Positions 1 through 7,748 of a stretch of DNA of 64,000 bases are shown piece after piece (position 1 is the first letter of the stretch; the number at the start of each line of letters is the position of its first letter). This DNA is from Lewinellaceae bacterium. GTDB lineage: Bacteria; Bacteroidota; Bacteroidia; Chitinophagales; Saprospiraceae. The stretch is from assembly GCA_016712415.1 (NCBI GenBank), contig JADJRC010000011.1, positions 1-64,000 of the forward strand. The letters are read 5' to 3'. Made by a program: the position numbers and the translations under genes. The notes under the pieces are model-generated. The model saw only the letters and a program-made list of their open reading frames with translations, did not search any database and was not told where the DNA came from.

Positions 1-20
1 TGGACAAATACTCCGTGCTT

Positions 21-1577
21 ATGCCTAAAATCGTATTGACGCTGCTCTTCCTGCCTTTTTTTAACCCCACCCTGCACGCTCAACTCAACTTCGAACAAAT
101 CGGGCACCTGCCCTACCCTTCCATCGCATTGGCGGGTTGCAAGGGTTTTGTAGACAGCACAGGCCGCGAATGGGCGCTTGTAGGGACCAGTATCGGTTTG
201 AGCCTTGTCGACCTGGAAAATCCAACGCAGCCGGTCGAACGGTTCGCCGTGCCGGGGCTCCAGAACGGCTGGCGGGAAATGGCGCTCTGGCAGGGTTTCG
301 CCTATGTGGGTTCGGAAGCCCAGGGCAGCGGCATCACGATCGTCGACCTGCGCAGCCTGCCCGATACCGTGACCTGGAAAACCTGGTTCGGCGACGGCGC
401 CTACGACAGCCTCGTGCAACACAACCACACCTTACAAACCTATGAAGGCAGACTCTATATCTTTGGCGGTGGCAACGTGACCAATGGAGCGACTATCGCC
501 GATCTGAGCGACCCCTGGAACCCGCATATTGTGGGAAAATATACGCTGAACAATGTGCATGACGGGTATATACGCGGCGACACCCTGTGGACCAGTGAAA
601 TATTTGAAGGACAATTCGCCGTCGTCGATATATCGGACGTCACAGACCCGCAACTGATCCTTACGCATCCCACGCCCGGCAATTTTAACCACAATACCGA
701 ACTCTCCGGCGACAGCAAAATACTGTTCACCACCGACGAAAAATCCGGCGCACCGCTGGCCGCTTTTGATGTATCGGACCTGGACAATATCACCCTGCTC
801 GACAAATATTTTCCAAGTCAGGTGCCCCAGGGAATGGTGCACAACGTCCGGGTGTTCGGCGATTTCCTGGTCAATCCCTCCTACGGCGGCCAATTGACTA
901 TCGTTGATGCCAGCCGGCCCGATAACCTGATCGAAACGGCCTGGGTGACGCAGGGCAATGCGCTGATCTGGGATGCCTGGCCGTACCTTCCCTCCGGTAT
1001 TGTGTTCTCGACGGCCCGCAACGCCGGTTTGTTTATTTATCAACCGACCTACCAGCACGCCGCCTGGCTCGAAGGCACGGTGACCGACTCGCTGACCGGG
1101 CAGCCGCTGGGCAACGCCAGGGTTTTTGTGCTCAATACGCCCAATGCTGACACCACGAAAACCAATGGACTGTACAAAACCGGTGCGGCCATGCCTGGAA
1201 GTTACACCCTGGAGGTGCTGCGCAGCGGATACCACAGCAAAACCATTTCCAATGTCGCCCTGGAAAGCGGTGTAGTGACGGCGCTTGATATAGCCCTGGT
1301 TCCTGAAGTTGTCGCCACCGGGCAACCGGACCCGAGCTTCGGCATAACGGTCTACCCCACCCTTTTCGACGATCAACTGACGGTGGAAATACCTGCCGGC
1401 AGTGCGGGTGTTTTACAGAAGTCGACCCTCCGCCTGCTCGATTTTTCGGGAAAAACGGTTTTGGAAACGCATTTGAACGGCCCGCGTACGGTATTGAACG
1501 GGCTTCATCGGTTGCCCGCAGGCATATATGTGGTGGATGTGGCAGACAGGTACAGGTGTAAACTGGTGAAACAGTAG
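21..1577 (+). CDS. Secreted LVIVD-repeat (choice-of-anchor B) protein with T9SS sorting domain
   Basis: Extracellular or surface protein of unknown substrate. An N-terminal signal peptide ends near residue 21 (..LHAQ). Residues about 35-345 hold repeated segments of the type TIVDLRS, VVDISDVTDPQ, FDVSDLDN and IVDASRPD, typical of LVIVD/choice-of-anchor B propellers. Residues about 350-430 resemble a carboxypeptidase-regulatory-like beta-sandwich (VTDSLTGQPLGNARVFV). The last 80 residues are a type A T9SS sorting domain (ITVYPTLFDDQLTVEI...GIYVVDVADR...KLVKQ). I chose the ATG at 21; a GTG two codons upstream is in frame. The promoter lies outside the window. Domain families are recognised by pattern; the biological role is not known. 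Confidence 0.85.
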   Translation: MPKIVLTLLFLPFFNPTLHAQLNFEQIGHLPYPSIALAGCKGFVDSTGREWALVGTSIGLSLVDLENPTQPVERFAVPGLQNGWREMALWQGFAYVGSEAQGSGITIVDLRSLPDTVTWKTWFGDGAYDSLVQHNHTLQTYEGRLYIFGGGNVTNGATIADLSDPWNPHIVGKYTLNNVHDGYIRGDTLWTSEIFEGQFAVVDISDVTDPQLILTHPTPGNFNHNTELSGDSKILFTTDEKSGAPLAAFDVSDLDNITLLDKYFPSQVPQGMVHNVRVFGDFLVNPSYGGQLTIVDASRPDNLIETAWVTQGNALIWDAWPYLPSGIVFSTARNAGLFIYQPTYQHAAWLEGTVTDSLTGQPLGNARVFVLNTPNADTTKTNGLYKTGAAMPGSYTLEVLRSGYHSKTISNVALESGVVTALDIALVPEVVATGQPDPSFGITVYPTLFDDQLTVEIPAGSAGVLQKSTLRLLDFSGKTVLETHLNGPRTVLNGLHRLPAGIYVVDVADRYRCKLVKQ

Positions 1578-1578
1578 G

Positions 1579-2281
1579 GGGTTCCCGCTGATTGGCGCAT
1601 AAGAGGTGGTTTCCCGCTGATTTACGCAGAGAAGGGGTTCCCGCTGATTGACGCAGAAAAGGGTTTCCCGCTGATTGGCGCAGAAAAATCTCGCTGATTT
1701 ACGCAGAAAAAGGGTTTCCCGCTGATTGACGCAGAAAAATCTCGCTGATTTACGCAGAAAAAGGGTTTCCCGCTGATTGCGCAGAAAAATCTCGCTGATT
1801 GCGCAGAAAAAGGGTTTCCCGCTGATTGACGCAGAAAAATCTCGCTGATTTACGCAGAAAAGGGTGAGGGGCAGGGCAAACGCATCAAAATCTTGTGTGA
1901 CCTCGGAGAGGTCTAACGTTTGTAGAAACAACCAGGGTTACGAGATTTCACGACCTCGGAGAGGTCTAACGTTTGTATCATTCATCCCCATGTTCGACCT
2001 CTCCGAGGTCGTGTAACCGGGGGAAACCGGTGATTCTACAAACATTAGACCTCTCTGAGGTCATTCCGGATTTTGATGCGTTTGCCCTGAGGGGGAGGGG
2101 CCGCAGATTGACAGGGAATAGAAGGCAGAGGTGGCACAGGATTATGTACATCTGCGCTTTTCTGCGGGGTTTTTCTGCGTAAATCTGCGGGAAACCCCTT
2201 TTCTGTGCAAATCTGCGGGAATCCCTTTTCTGCGCAAATCAGCGGAAAACCACCTCTTATGCGTAAATCAGCGGGAAACCC
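1579..2281. repeat. About 700-bp inverted-repeat cassette in the spacer before truB
   Basis: The 746-bp gap contains no convincing gene; ORFs running through it are translated repeat. The left half (1586-1860) has 11 copies of a CGCTGATT-(T/G)ACGCAGAAAA type word. The right half (about 2160-2281) carries the same words in reverse orientation. The ends match as inverted repeats: 1579-1638 against 2221-2281, both including the complement or copy of CGCATAAGAGGTGG. Further in, 1872-1926 is matched in inverse by 2034-2088. The whole is therefore a nested palindrome ending 43 bp before truB. It could fold as DNA cruciform or RNA. No transposase is present. Confidence 0.85.
1899..2062. repeat. Four GACCTC-GGA-GAGGTC hairpin modules
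   Basis: Four 15-bp perfect stem-loops (GACCTC, 3-nt loop, GAGGTC) lie at 1899-1913, 1952-1966, 1996-2010 and 2048-2062. The first two read GACCTCGGAGAGGTC and are followed by TAACGTTTGTA. The last two are in reverse orientation, and the fourth is preceded by TACAAACATTA. They form the centre of the larger inverted-repeat cassette. The form resembles REP-type short palindromic elements, but no family is recognised. Confidence 0.8.
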
Positions 2282-2311
2282 CTTCTGCGGGAAAATAACG
2301 CCTCATCCGCC

Positions 2312-2319
2312 TACCTTTG
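2312..2319 (+). promoter_or_regulatory. -7 promoter box of truB, almost touching the start codon
   Basis: TACCTTTG matches the Bacteroidetes TAnnTTTG -7 box exactly. It ends only 4 nt before the truB ATG at 2324, so transcription would begin at or within 1-2 nt of the start codon and the mRNA would be leaderless. No clear TTG lies 19-23 bp upstream. Confidence 0.5.
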
Positions 2320-2323
2320 CCCC

Positions 2324-3124
2324 ATGCTTGAAATATTGAAGAAGGGTGATCCTTTCCCCGATCCGTTTCCCAAAGGCGCACTCCTGCTGGTCGACAAGCC
2401 CCTGGCCTGGACCTCGTTCGACGTGGTAAACAAGGTGCGCCACCTGCTGCGCAAACGCCTCGGCGTGAAAAAACTCAAGATCGGTCATGCCGGCACCCTC
2501 GACCCGCTCGCTACCGGCCTGCTTATCCTGTGTGTCGGCGACTATACCAAAAAAATAGAATCCTTGCAGGTATTGCCCAAAACATATGCCGGAACCTTCA
2601 CCTTCGGCGCTACTACACCTTCCTTCGATCTCGAAAAAGCCGTGGACGCCACTTTTCCGACAGCACACCTGAACCTGGAGATGCTCCTCGCCGCCGGCAG
2701 GCAATTTACCGGGGAAATCCTCCAGATCCCGCCGGTTTTTTCTGCGGTGAAAGTCGACGGCCGGCGTCTCTACAAAAACGCGCGAACGGGTGAAGAAGTG
2801 GAACTGCCGGAGCGCAGCGTCCATATCGAACGCTTCGAATTGCGATACCTGCGACCCGTGCAGCAATCGCCGGAACCCGTACCGCCGATGGTGATCAGTA
2901 AAAAAGGCGCGCCAATTATGCTGCATCCCGACTATCCCGAAGGGCTGCAGGTCGATTTCGAGGTCGTTTGCAGCAAAGGCACCTACATCCGTTCGCTGGC
3001 ACACGACCTCGGGCAGGCCGTCGGCAGCGGCGCCTACCTCAGCAAGCTCCGCCGCACCGGCACAGGCGGGTATTCGGTGGATGATGCGTGGGTAATGGAA
3101 GATATGGAACAGTGGGTAAAGTGA
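2324..3124 (+). CDS. truB: tRNA pseudouridine(55) synthase TruB
   Basis: Isomerises U55 in the T-loop of tRNA to pseudouridine. The 266-residue protein has the TruB signatures LLVDKPLAWTSFDVV, KIGHAGTLDPLATGLL with catalytic Asp60, and the RNA-binding segment IPPVFSAVKVDGRRLYKNAR. An insert rich in Pro (about residues 185-207) sits between the middle strands and the CSKGTYIRSLAHDLG motif near the C-terminus. The start is fixed by the promoter box 4 nt upstream and by the short N-terminal extension usual in Bacteroidetes TruB. The gene stands alone between repeat arrays; its stop overlaps the start of the TAAGTG repeat. Confidence 0.95.
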   Translation: MLEILKKGDPFPDPFPKGALLLVDKPLAWTSFDVVNKVRHLLRKRLGVKKLKIGHAGTLDPLATGLLILCVGDYTKKIESLQVLPKTYAGTFTFGATTPSFDLEKAVDATFPTAHLNLEMLLAAGRQFTGEILQIPPVFSAVKVDGRRLYKNARTGEEVELPERSVHIERFELRYLRPVQQSPEPVPPMVISKKGAPIMLHPDYPEGLQVDFEVVCSKGTYIRSLAHDLGQAVGSGAYLSKLRRTGTGGYSVDDAWVMEDMEQWVK

Positions 3125-3245
3125 TAAGTGTTAAGTGATAAGTGATAAGTGTTAAGTGATAAGTGTTAAGTGATAAGTGTTAAGTGATAAGTGTTAAGTG
3201 TTAAGTGATGCCGCTACTTAACACTTAACACTTATCACTTACCAC
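3121..3245. repeat. TAAGTG word repeat with a 26-bp perfect hairpin
   Basis: The spacer after truB is built of TAAGTG, GATAAGTG and TTAAGTG words. Positions 3181-3206 and 3216-3241 are exact inverted copies (26 bp) around a 9-nt loop, so the transcript can form a long AU-rich stem just after truB. It has no T-run and is not a standard intrinsic terminator. Related words recur in the spacer at 54488-54548. Confidence 0.85.
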
Positions 3246-3331
3246 TCCATTTATGTCTTGGTTTGTCCAAAAGCCGGATTATTTACAACACCGCATATCA
3301 GGGAGTTCTTACTTTGTAGCGGAAACCTGTA

Positions 3332-4009
3332 ATGATGAAAATCTCCGCCTGCATTTTTTTGCTGCTGCTTGTGGCGTTTACCGGCCACGCACAGACGTTT
3401 ATGCCTGTCCACAGTCCCGTACTTGAACAGGAGGTCGCTTTCGAGATGGCCAACGAGTGCTATATTTTTTTCGATAATTTCTCTGGCGATACGTTGCAAT
3501 TGCGCTGGCGCAGCCTGTCGGTAAATGCGCCCGCAGACTGGGTCATGGACCTCTGCGATTACGGCCTTTGCTATGCAGGCATTCCTGCAAATGGCAGCAT
3601 GAACCCTGTTTACGACACCATTCAGCCTTACCTGAAACTCATCGTGCAACCCGGAACAAGTCCCGGCTCGGGCTGGATATGGTTTCGCGTGTTTGAAAAA
3701 GACAACGAGGACAACTATGTGGACGTCTTTTTCAGCCTGTTCACGCCCGGCACAACGGGAAGTACAGAGCCCGACGCGCCGACATTTGAAGTATATCCCA
3801 ATCCCGCCAGCGATCTGCTGTTCCTGGAGAACAAGAACGACCGCCCGCAGTGGGCACGGCTGCTGGATGCGGCCGGCCGTACGGTTTGGGGACAATCGAT
3901 CAGCGCCGGCGGGCAGGCAACCATCGAAGTTTCGGCGTTTTCGGAAGGCTGGTACTTTTTGAGAACAGCGGGAAGCCACCAAACGCAAAAAATACTCATC
4001 CAACGATAG
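3332..4009 (+). CDS. Small secreted protein with T9SS sorting domain
   Basis: A 225-residue exported protein whose function I do not recognise. It begins with a clear signal peptide (hydrophobic ACIFLLLLVAFTGHAQ). The middle (about residues 25-140) is a beta-rich region with Cys pairs (MANECYIFF, MDLCDYGLCYAG). The last 80 residues are a T9SS type A sorting domain (FEVYPNPASDLLFLENK ... EGWYFLRTAG ... KILIQR). Two adjacent ATG codons (3332 and 3335) are possible starts. The C25 protease gene follows after 37 bp on the same strand, so the two may be co-transcribed. Confidence 0.85.
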   Translation: MMKISACIFLLLLVAFTGHAQTFMPVHSPVLEQEVAFEMANECYIFFDNFSGDTLQLRWRSLSVNAPADWVMDLCDYGLCYAGIPANGSMNPVYDTIQPYLKLIVQPGTSPGSGWIWFRVFEKDNEDNYVDVFFSLFTPGTTGSTEPDAPTFEVYPNPASDLLFLENKNDRPQWARLLDAAGRTVWGQSISAGGQATIEVSAFSEGWYFLRTAGSHQTQKILIQR

Positions 4010-4046
4010 TCTCTCTTTCCCCTTTGGCGCTACAAACATTTACAAC

Positions 4047-7000
4047 ATGAAAAACATCATCACCTTCCTGCTGTCCTGCCTCTCGCTGACGGCACTGATC
4101 GGCCAGGCCATCAACGAAACGCGCGTTGCGCTGGTTTCTGCTTCTGCGACGGAAACCGTGCTTCACCTGTCGCTCACAGGGGCTGACAGGCAGGCAGTCG
4201 TCACGCCACAGGGCGAGGCATTAGTGATCAGTATACCGGAGGGCACACCCCTCCTGCAGGAAGGCAACCCGGATGTACCCAAGTTCGCCACAGCGCTCGC
4301 AATACCGGCGACCGGCAACATGGAGGTAGAAATACTGTCTTCAGAGTTCCAGGACTTTTCCGACGTGTCGGTAGCGCCGTCGAAGGGCAACCTGAAGCGC
4401 AACATCGACCCGGCTACCGTGCCGTACACCTTTGGGACCACCTATGAGCACGACGCGTTTTTTCCAGGCAAACTGGCCGAACTGAAACAACCTTTTGTGA
4501 TGCGCGACGTGCGTGGCCAGGCCCTGTGGATTTACCCGGTGCAGTATAATCCCGTCTCGAAAACCATGCGCGTGTACACCGGTATCACCGTTCGGGTACA
4601 CCACACGGGCGGGCAGGGGGTCAACGAACTGTCCGGCGCCACCGCCCGGGCGCGCAGCCTTGGTTTTGAGCAACTGTATCAAAACACATTTCTGAACGCG
4701 CAGGTCATCGACAAGGCGCGCAGCGGCGCTGATCCCGAAAAAATGCTGGTGATCACCTCGGAAGCCCTGCTCACCGAACTCGAGCCGCTGGTGACCTGGA
4801 AACGCCAGATGGGTATTCAAACCGAAGTAGTTACGGTAGAAGAGATCGGCTCTTCCGAATCGTCTGCCATTTATAACTACGCAAAAGACTATTATCAGAA
4901 CAACGGCAACACCTACCTCCTGCTGGTGGGCGATGAGAATGCGATCCAGTCCGAAATGCGCCTGAGCGGCGGTACTCCATACACCTGCGACAATTGTTTC
5001 GGCTATATGGAAGGCGACGACCACTTTGTCGAAGTCTTCGTCGGTCGCCTGCACGCCAGCAACCCGGAGCAACTGCGGATAATGGTGAACCGTAACCTCG
5101 ACTATGAAAAAACACCGCTGGTAGATGCCGCAGAAAACTGGTGCGCTACCGGCATGGCTTCCACCTCGGATCAGGGTGCAGGCATTGGCGACGACGGCCA
5201 GGCCGACTTCGAGCAGGGCAACGAATGGAAATCCAAACACCTGGATGACGGATACGAGAAATACTGGGAATTCTACGACGGTTCACATGCCGACATATCC
5301 CCAACCCCCGGCGACGAAACGGCCGACAAGGCCGGCGACCCTGTCAATACACAATTAGTCAGCCTGATGAACGGCAGGGGTGTCAGCATTTACAACTACA
5401 CCGGCCACGGCTGGGAACAGGGATTGTCGAGCGGCAATTTTAATGTAGACGCCGTAGCGACGCTGCGCAACACACACCGCTACCCTATCCTGATCTCTGT
5501 TGCCTGTTGCGCCGGCAACTTCACCAACGGCGAATGCCTCGGCGAAGCCTGGCAACGCGCGGGCGACCCCGCTACCGGGGAAGCGTGGGGCGGCATCGCC
5601 GGCTTTTTCTCCAGCGACTTCCAGAGCTGGGCCCCACCCATGGAAGGCCAGGACGGCATGAACCAATACCTCGTCGATGCCGACGGGATTACCCTGCGCC
5701 CGACGATCGGCGGCATGCTCGCCTTCGGAAATGCACTCATGATCGCCGCCTACGACCAGGGCGGCGAGGTCATGGCCGACTTCTGGAATCCCTTTGCAGA
5801 GCCGACCACCATGCCACGCACCAAACTGCCGCAGCCACTGCTCGCGACACACCAGGCCGCTACGTTCATCGGCACAAGCAGCCTGACGGTGTATTCCGAT
5901 GTGGAAGGAGCGCTGGTGAGCCTGTACTGGCAGGGACAAACGCTGGCCGTCGCAACTGTTGAAGGCGGCGTGGCCAACCTGAGTTTTGCTGCCCTCGACA
6001 ATGTAGGCGATATCGTGGTGACCGTTTCGCAGTTCAACTATATTCCCTATCAGGGCGCCATCGGCGTAACGGCATCCGGAACGGCCTTTGTGGTCAGTCA
6101 GGGGGTTGTGCTCGACGACGTTGCCGGCAACAACAACCAGAAAGCAGACTTTGGTGAAAACGTAAAACTGAACGTCACCCTGGCCAATGTAGGCGTATTG
6201 ACCGCCAATGCCACTTCGGCCACACTCAGCACGAACGACGACGGGGTTATCATCACCGATAATACCGAACTTTTCGGCGACCTCGACCCAAGCGCGGCCC
6301 TCGAGAAGGTCGCCGCCTTTGCTTTTACCGTAAACGACGATGTCGCAGATGGCCAGAAAGTGAATTTCAAACTGCACATAGCATTCAACGGCACGGAAAG
6401 TTTCGACGCCCTCATCCCCGTTACGCTACAGGCGCCGAAGTTGTCGGTCACCCAATTCATCATCGACGACGTGAGCGGCAACGGCAACGGTCGCCTCGAA
6501 AGCGGCGAAACGGCTATTGTCACCATCACCAACCTGAACAGCGGCCACAGCCCCAGCCCCAATGCGGCGGGTATACTCAGCAGCGATTCGCCTTGGCTGA
6601 CCGTCAGCAGTACGATGGTATTGGGGAATATTGCCGTCAACGGCTCCGTCAATGCCGTGTTCTCGGTGAAGGTCGCCGACGATGCGCCCAAGGTAGTGCC
6701 CGCCAATTTCCACTACCAACTCGCTGCCGGCAACTACGGCCAGGAAAAAGATTACGGCCCCTTTATCATCAATCAGATACTGGAAACCTTTGAAACGCAA
6801 AATTTTGGTTCGTTCCCCTGGGTGATGGCCGGCAACAAACCCTGGCAGATCACCTCTGCCGCGCCTTATTCCGGCGCATACTGCTCCCGCTCGGGCAACA
6901 TCGGCCAGAACCAGAAATCGGTGATGGAGCTGACGGTGAACGTCTCCACCGACGGCCTGATCTCTTTTGCCCGCAAAGTGAGTTGCGAGGTCGAATTCGA

Positions 7001-7478
7001 CTTCCTGCGCTTTTCCATCGACGACGAGGAGGTCGAACGCTGGAGCGGCATCCAGACTTGGGAAGAAGTAAGTTACCCTGTAACGGCGGGCTTCCACAAG
7101 TTTACCTGGAGTTATGAAAAAGACGGGGTCGGCACCACCGGTCAGGACCGTGCCTGGGTCGACGAGATATCGCTGCCGCCGCACGAGATCGTTGTCGGCA
7201 CGGGAACACCGGACGCAACGGCTTTCCGAATCGCCATATCGCCCAACCCCACGACCGGAATTGCCCTGCTGAGCGTTGAGTTGCCTTCGGAACAGGCGGC
7301 TGGTATCGAAATTTTTGACCTGGCGGGGCGCAGCGTTCAGGCGCTGCCCGTCCTGACAAGGGGCGTTGCGGGCGCCTTTACCCAAACGCTTGACCTCGGC
7401 GGATTGCCGCAGGGGGTATACCTGGTCCGGGTACAAACAGCATCGGGAACCCGTGCGGAAAAGGTGGTCAAACAGTAA
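4047..7478 (+). CDS. Gingipain-like C25 family cysteine protease, T9SS secreted
   Basis: Secreted endopeptidase of peptidase family C25. The 1143-residue preproprotein has a signal peptide (1-20), a C25 propeptide-like region (about 25-200), a catalytic domain (about 225-600) with His454 in YTGHGWEQG and Cys487 in SVACCAGNF, then two beta-sandwich modules that share a DDVxGNxNxxxxxGE motif (about 690 and 800). A jelly-roll-like region and a T9SS type A sorting domain (SPNPTTGIALLSV ... YLVRVQTASGTRAEKVVKQ) follow. His and Cys spacing fits the gingipain dyad. Substrate specificity (Arg, Lys or other) cannot be read from sequence. The neighbour at 3332 is another T9SS cargo protein. Confidence 0.92.
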   Translation: MKNIITFLLSCLSLTALIGQAINETRVALVSASATETVLHLSLTGADRQAVVTPQGEALVISIPEGTPLLQEGNPDVPKFATALAIPATGNMEVEILSSEFQDFSDVSVAPSKGNLKRNIDPATVPYTFGTTYEHDAFFPGKLAELKQPFVMRDVRGQALWIYPVQYNPVSKTMRVYTGITVRVHHTGGQGVNELSGATARARSLGFEQLYQNTFLNAQVIDKARSGADPEKMLVITSEALLTELEPLVTWKRQMGIQTEVVTVEEIGSSESSAIYNYAKDYYQNNGNTYLLLVGDENAIQSEMRLSGGTPYTCDNCFGYMEGDDHFVEVFVGRLHASNPEQLRIMVNRNLDYEKTPLVDAAENWCATGMASTSDQGAGIGDDGQADFEQGNEWKSKHLDDGYEKYWEFYDGSHADISPTPGDETADKAGDPVNTQLVSLMNGRGVSIYNYTGHGWEQGLSSGNFNVDAVATLRNTHRYPILISVACCAGNFTNGECLGEAWQRAGDPATGEAWGGIAGFFSSDFQSWAPPMEGQDGMNQYLVDADGITLRPTIGGMLAFGNALMIAAYDQGGEVMADFWNPFAEPTTMPRTKLPQPLLATHQAATFIGTSSLTVYSDVEGALVSLYWQGQTLAVATVEGGVANLSFAALDNVGDIVVTVSQFNYIPYQGAIGVTASGTAFVVSQGVVLDDVAGNNNQKADFGENVKLNVTLANVGVLTANATSATLSTNDDGVIITDNTELFGDLDPSAALEKVAAFAFTVNDDVADGQKVNFKLHIAFNGTESFDALIPVTLQAPKLSVTQFIIDDVSGNGNGRLESGETAIVTITNLNSGHSPSPNAAGILSSDSPWLTVSSTMVLGNIAVNGSVNAVFSVKVADDAPKVVPANFHYQLAAGNYGQEKDYGPFIINQILETFETQNFGSFPWVMAGNKPWQITSAAPYSGAYCSRSGNIGQNQKSVMELTVNVSTDGLISFARKVSCEVEFDFLRFSIDDEEVERWSGIQTWEEVSYPVTAGFHKFTWSYEKDGVGTTGQDRAWVDEISLPPHEIVVGTGTPDATAFRIAISPNPTTGIALLSVELPSEQAAGIEIFDLAGRSVQALPVLTRGVAGAFTQTLDLGGLPQGVYLVRVQTASGTRAEKVVKQ

Positions 7479-7516
7479 TGTTTATTGTTTTTTAAGCAAT
7501 ATTTTTCAAGCCGGTC

Positions 7517-7547
7517 TTGCATTGTTCGCCGGAAGCGACTACGTTTG
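7517..7547 (+). promoter_or_regulatory. Promoter of the Phe/Tyr operon leader
   Basis: TTG at 7517-7519 and TACGTTTG at 7540-7547 are separated by 20 bp, matching the Bacteroidetes -33/-7 promoter (TTG / TAnnTTTG). Transcription should start near 7552, about 20 nt before the leader-peptide ATG at 7572. The position rules out the longer in-frame ORF that begins at 7485. Confidence 0.75.
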
Positions 7548-7571
7548 TGCCGCACCAGTACGATAATACAC

Positions 7572-7667
7572 ATGTTAAACAGCGCGTACTATTTCGGTTA
7601 TTCCTTTTATTATTTCTTTTTTGGAGACAAAAAAAGGAACACCCGATGCGCGTTTATTAGAATATAA
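7572..7667 (+). CDS. Tyr/Phe-rich leader peptide of an attenuator
   Basis: A 31-residue ORF (ATG 7572, TAA 7665). Residues 6-17 read YYFGYSFYYFFF: five Tyr and five Phe in 12 codons, with another Phe near the end. The ORF lies between a canonical promoter and an intrinsic terminator directly ahead of the Phe/Tyr biosynthesis operon. This is the arrangement of an aromatic amino-acid attenuation leader, analogous in logic to E. coli pheL. Shortage of charged tRNA-Phe or tRNA-Tyr would stall the ribosome at 7587-7622. Codons 22-24 (AGG AAC ACC) double as the antiterminator arm. The peptide itself is probably without function. Confidence 0.82.
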   Translation: MLNSAYYFGYSFYYFFFGDKKRNTRCAFIRI

Positions 7668-7721
7668 ACAGTTGACAATCAACAGCAAAAAGGAGTTCCT
7701 GACATCAGGAACTCCTTTTTT
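7635..7721 (+). promoter_or_regulatory. Antiterminator/terminator switch of the Phe/Tyr operon
   Basis: Two mutually exclusive structures are visible. The terminator stem pairs 7687-7702 with 7705-7720 (core AAGGAGTTCCTGA / TCAGGAACTCCTT) and runs into T6 at 7716-7721. The antiterminator pairs AGGAACACC at 7635-7643, inside the leader ORF, with GGAGTTCCT at 7692-7700, the left arm of the terminator: eight of nine positions pair, with one A-A mismatch. A ribosome moving through the Tyr/Phe block to the stop codon would cover 7635-7643 and allow termination. A ribosome stalled on that block leaves it free and allows read-through. The mechanism is inferred; the pairings are read directly. Confidence 0.75.
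7687..7721 (+). terminator. Intrinsic terminator (attenuator) upstream of prephenate dehydratase
   Basis: A perfect stem of up to 16 bp (7687-7702 with 7705-7720) with a minimal loop is followed by a T-run. It lies 27 bp before the pheA-like ATG at 7749 and after the leader ORF stop, so it would stop transcription before the operon unless disrupted. Confidence 0.85.
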
Positions 7722-7748
7722 GTTTGGGCTAAAACAGTACATGATAAA

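Noticed and set aside
432..1376. 314-codon minus-strand ORF
   Set aside because: Antisense shadow of the LVIVD/T9SS protein gene, without any domain signal.
1586..1860. Possible CRISPR array
   Set aside because: Regular direct repeats are present, but the intervals between them are also repeated words rather than unique spacers, and no cas gene is nearby.
1413..1931. 172-codon minus-strand ORF
   Set aside because: It consists mainly of the translated repeat (RETLFLRKSARFFCVNQ units) and has no gene-like start or neighbours.
5355..6377. Long minus-strand ORF (340 codons) inside the C25 protease gene
   Set aside because: It is antisense to a clearly coding region with intact motifs, has no recognisable domain and is a usual GC-rich shadow frame.
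7485..7571. Longer version of the leader peptide starting at 7485
   Set aside because: The promoter at 7517-7547 lies inside this extension, so the transcript should begin after it.
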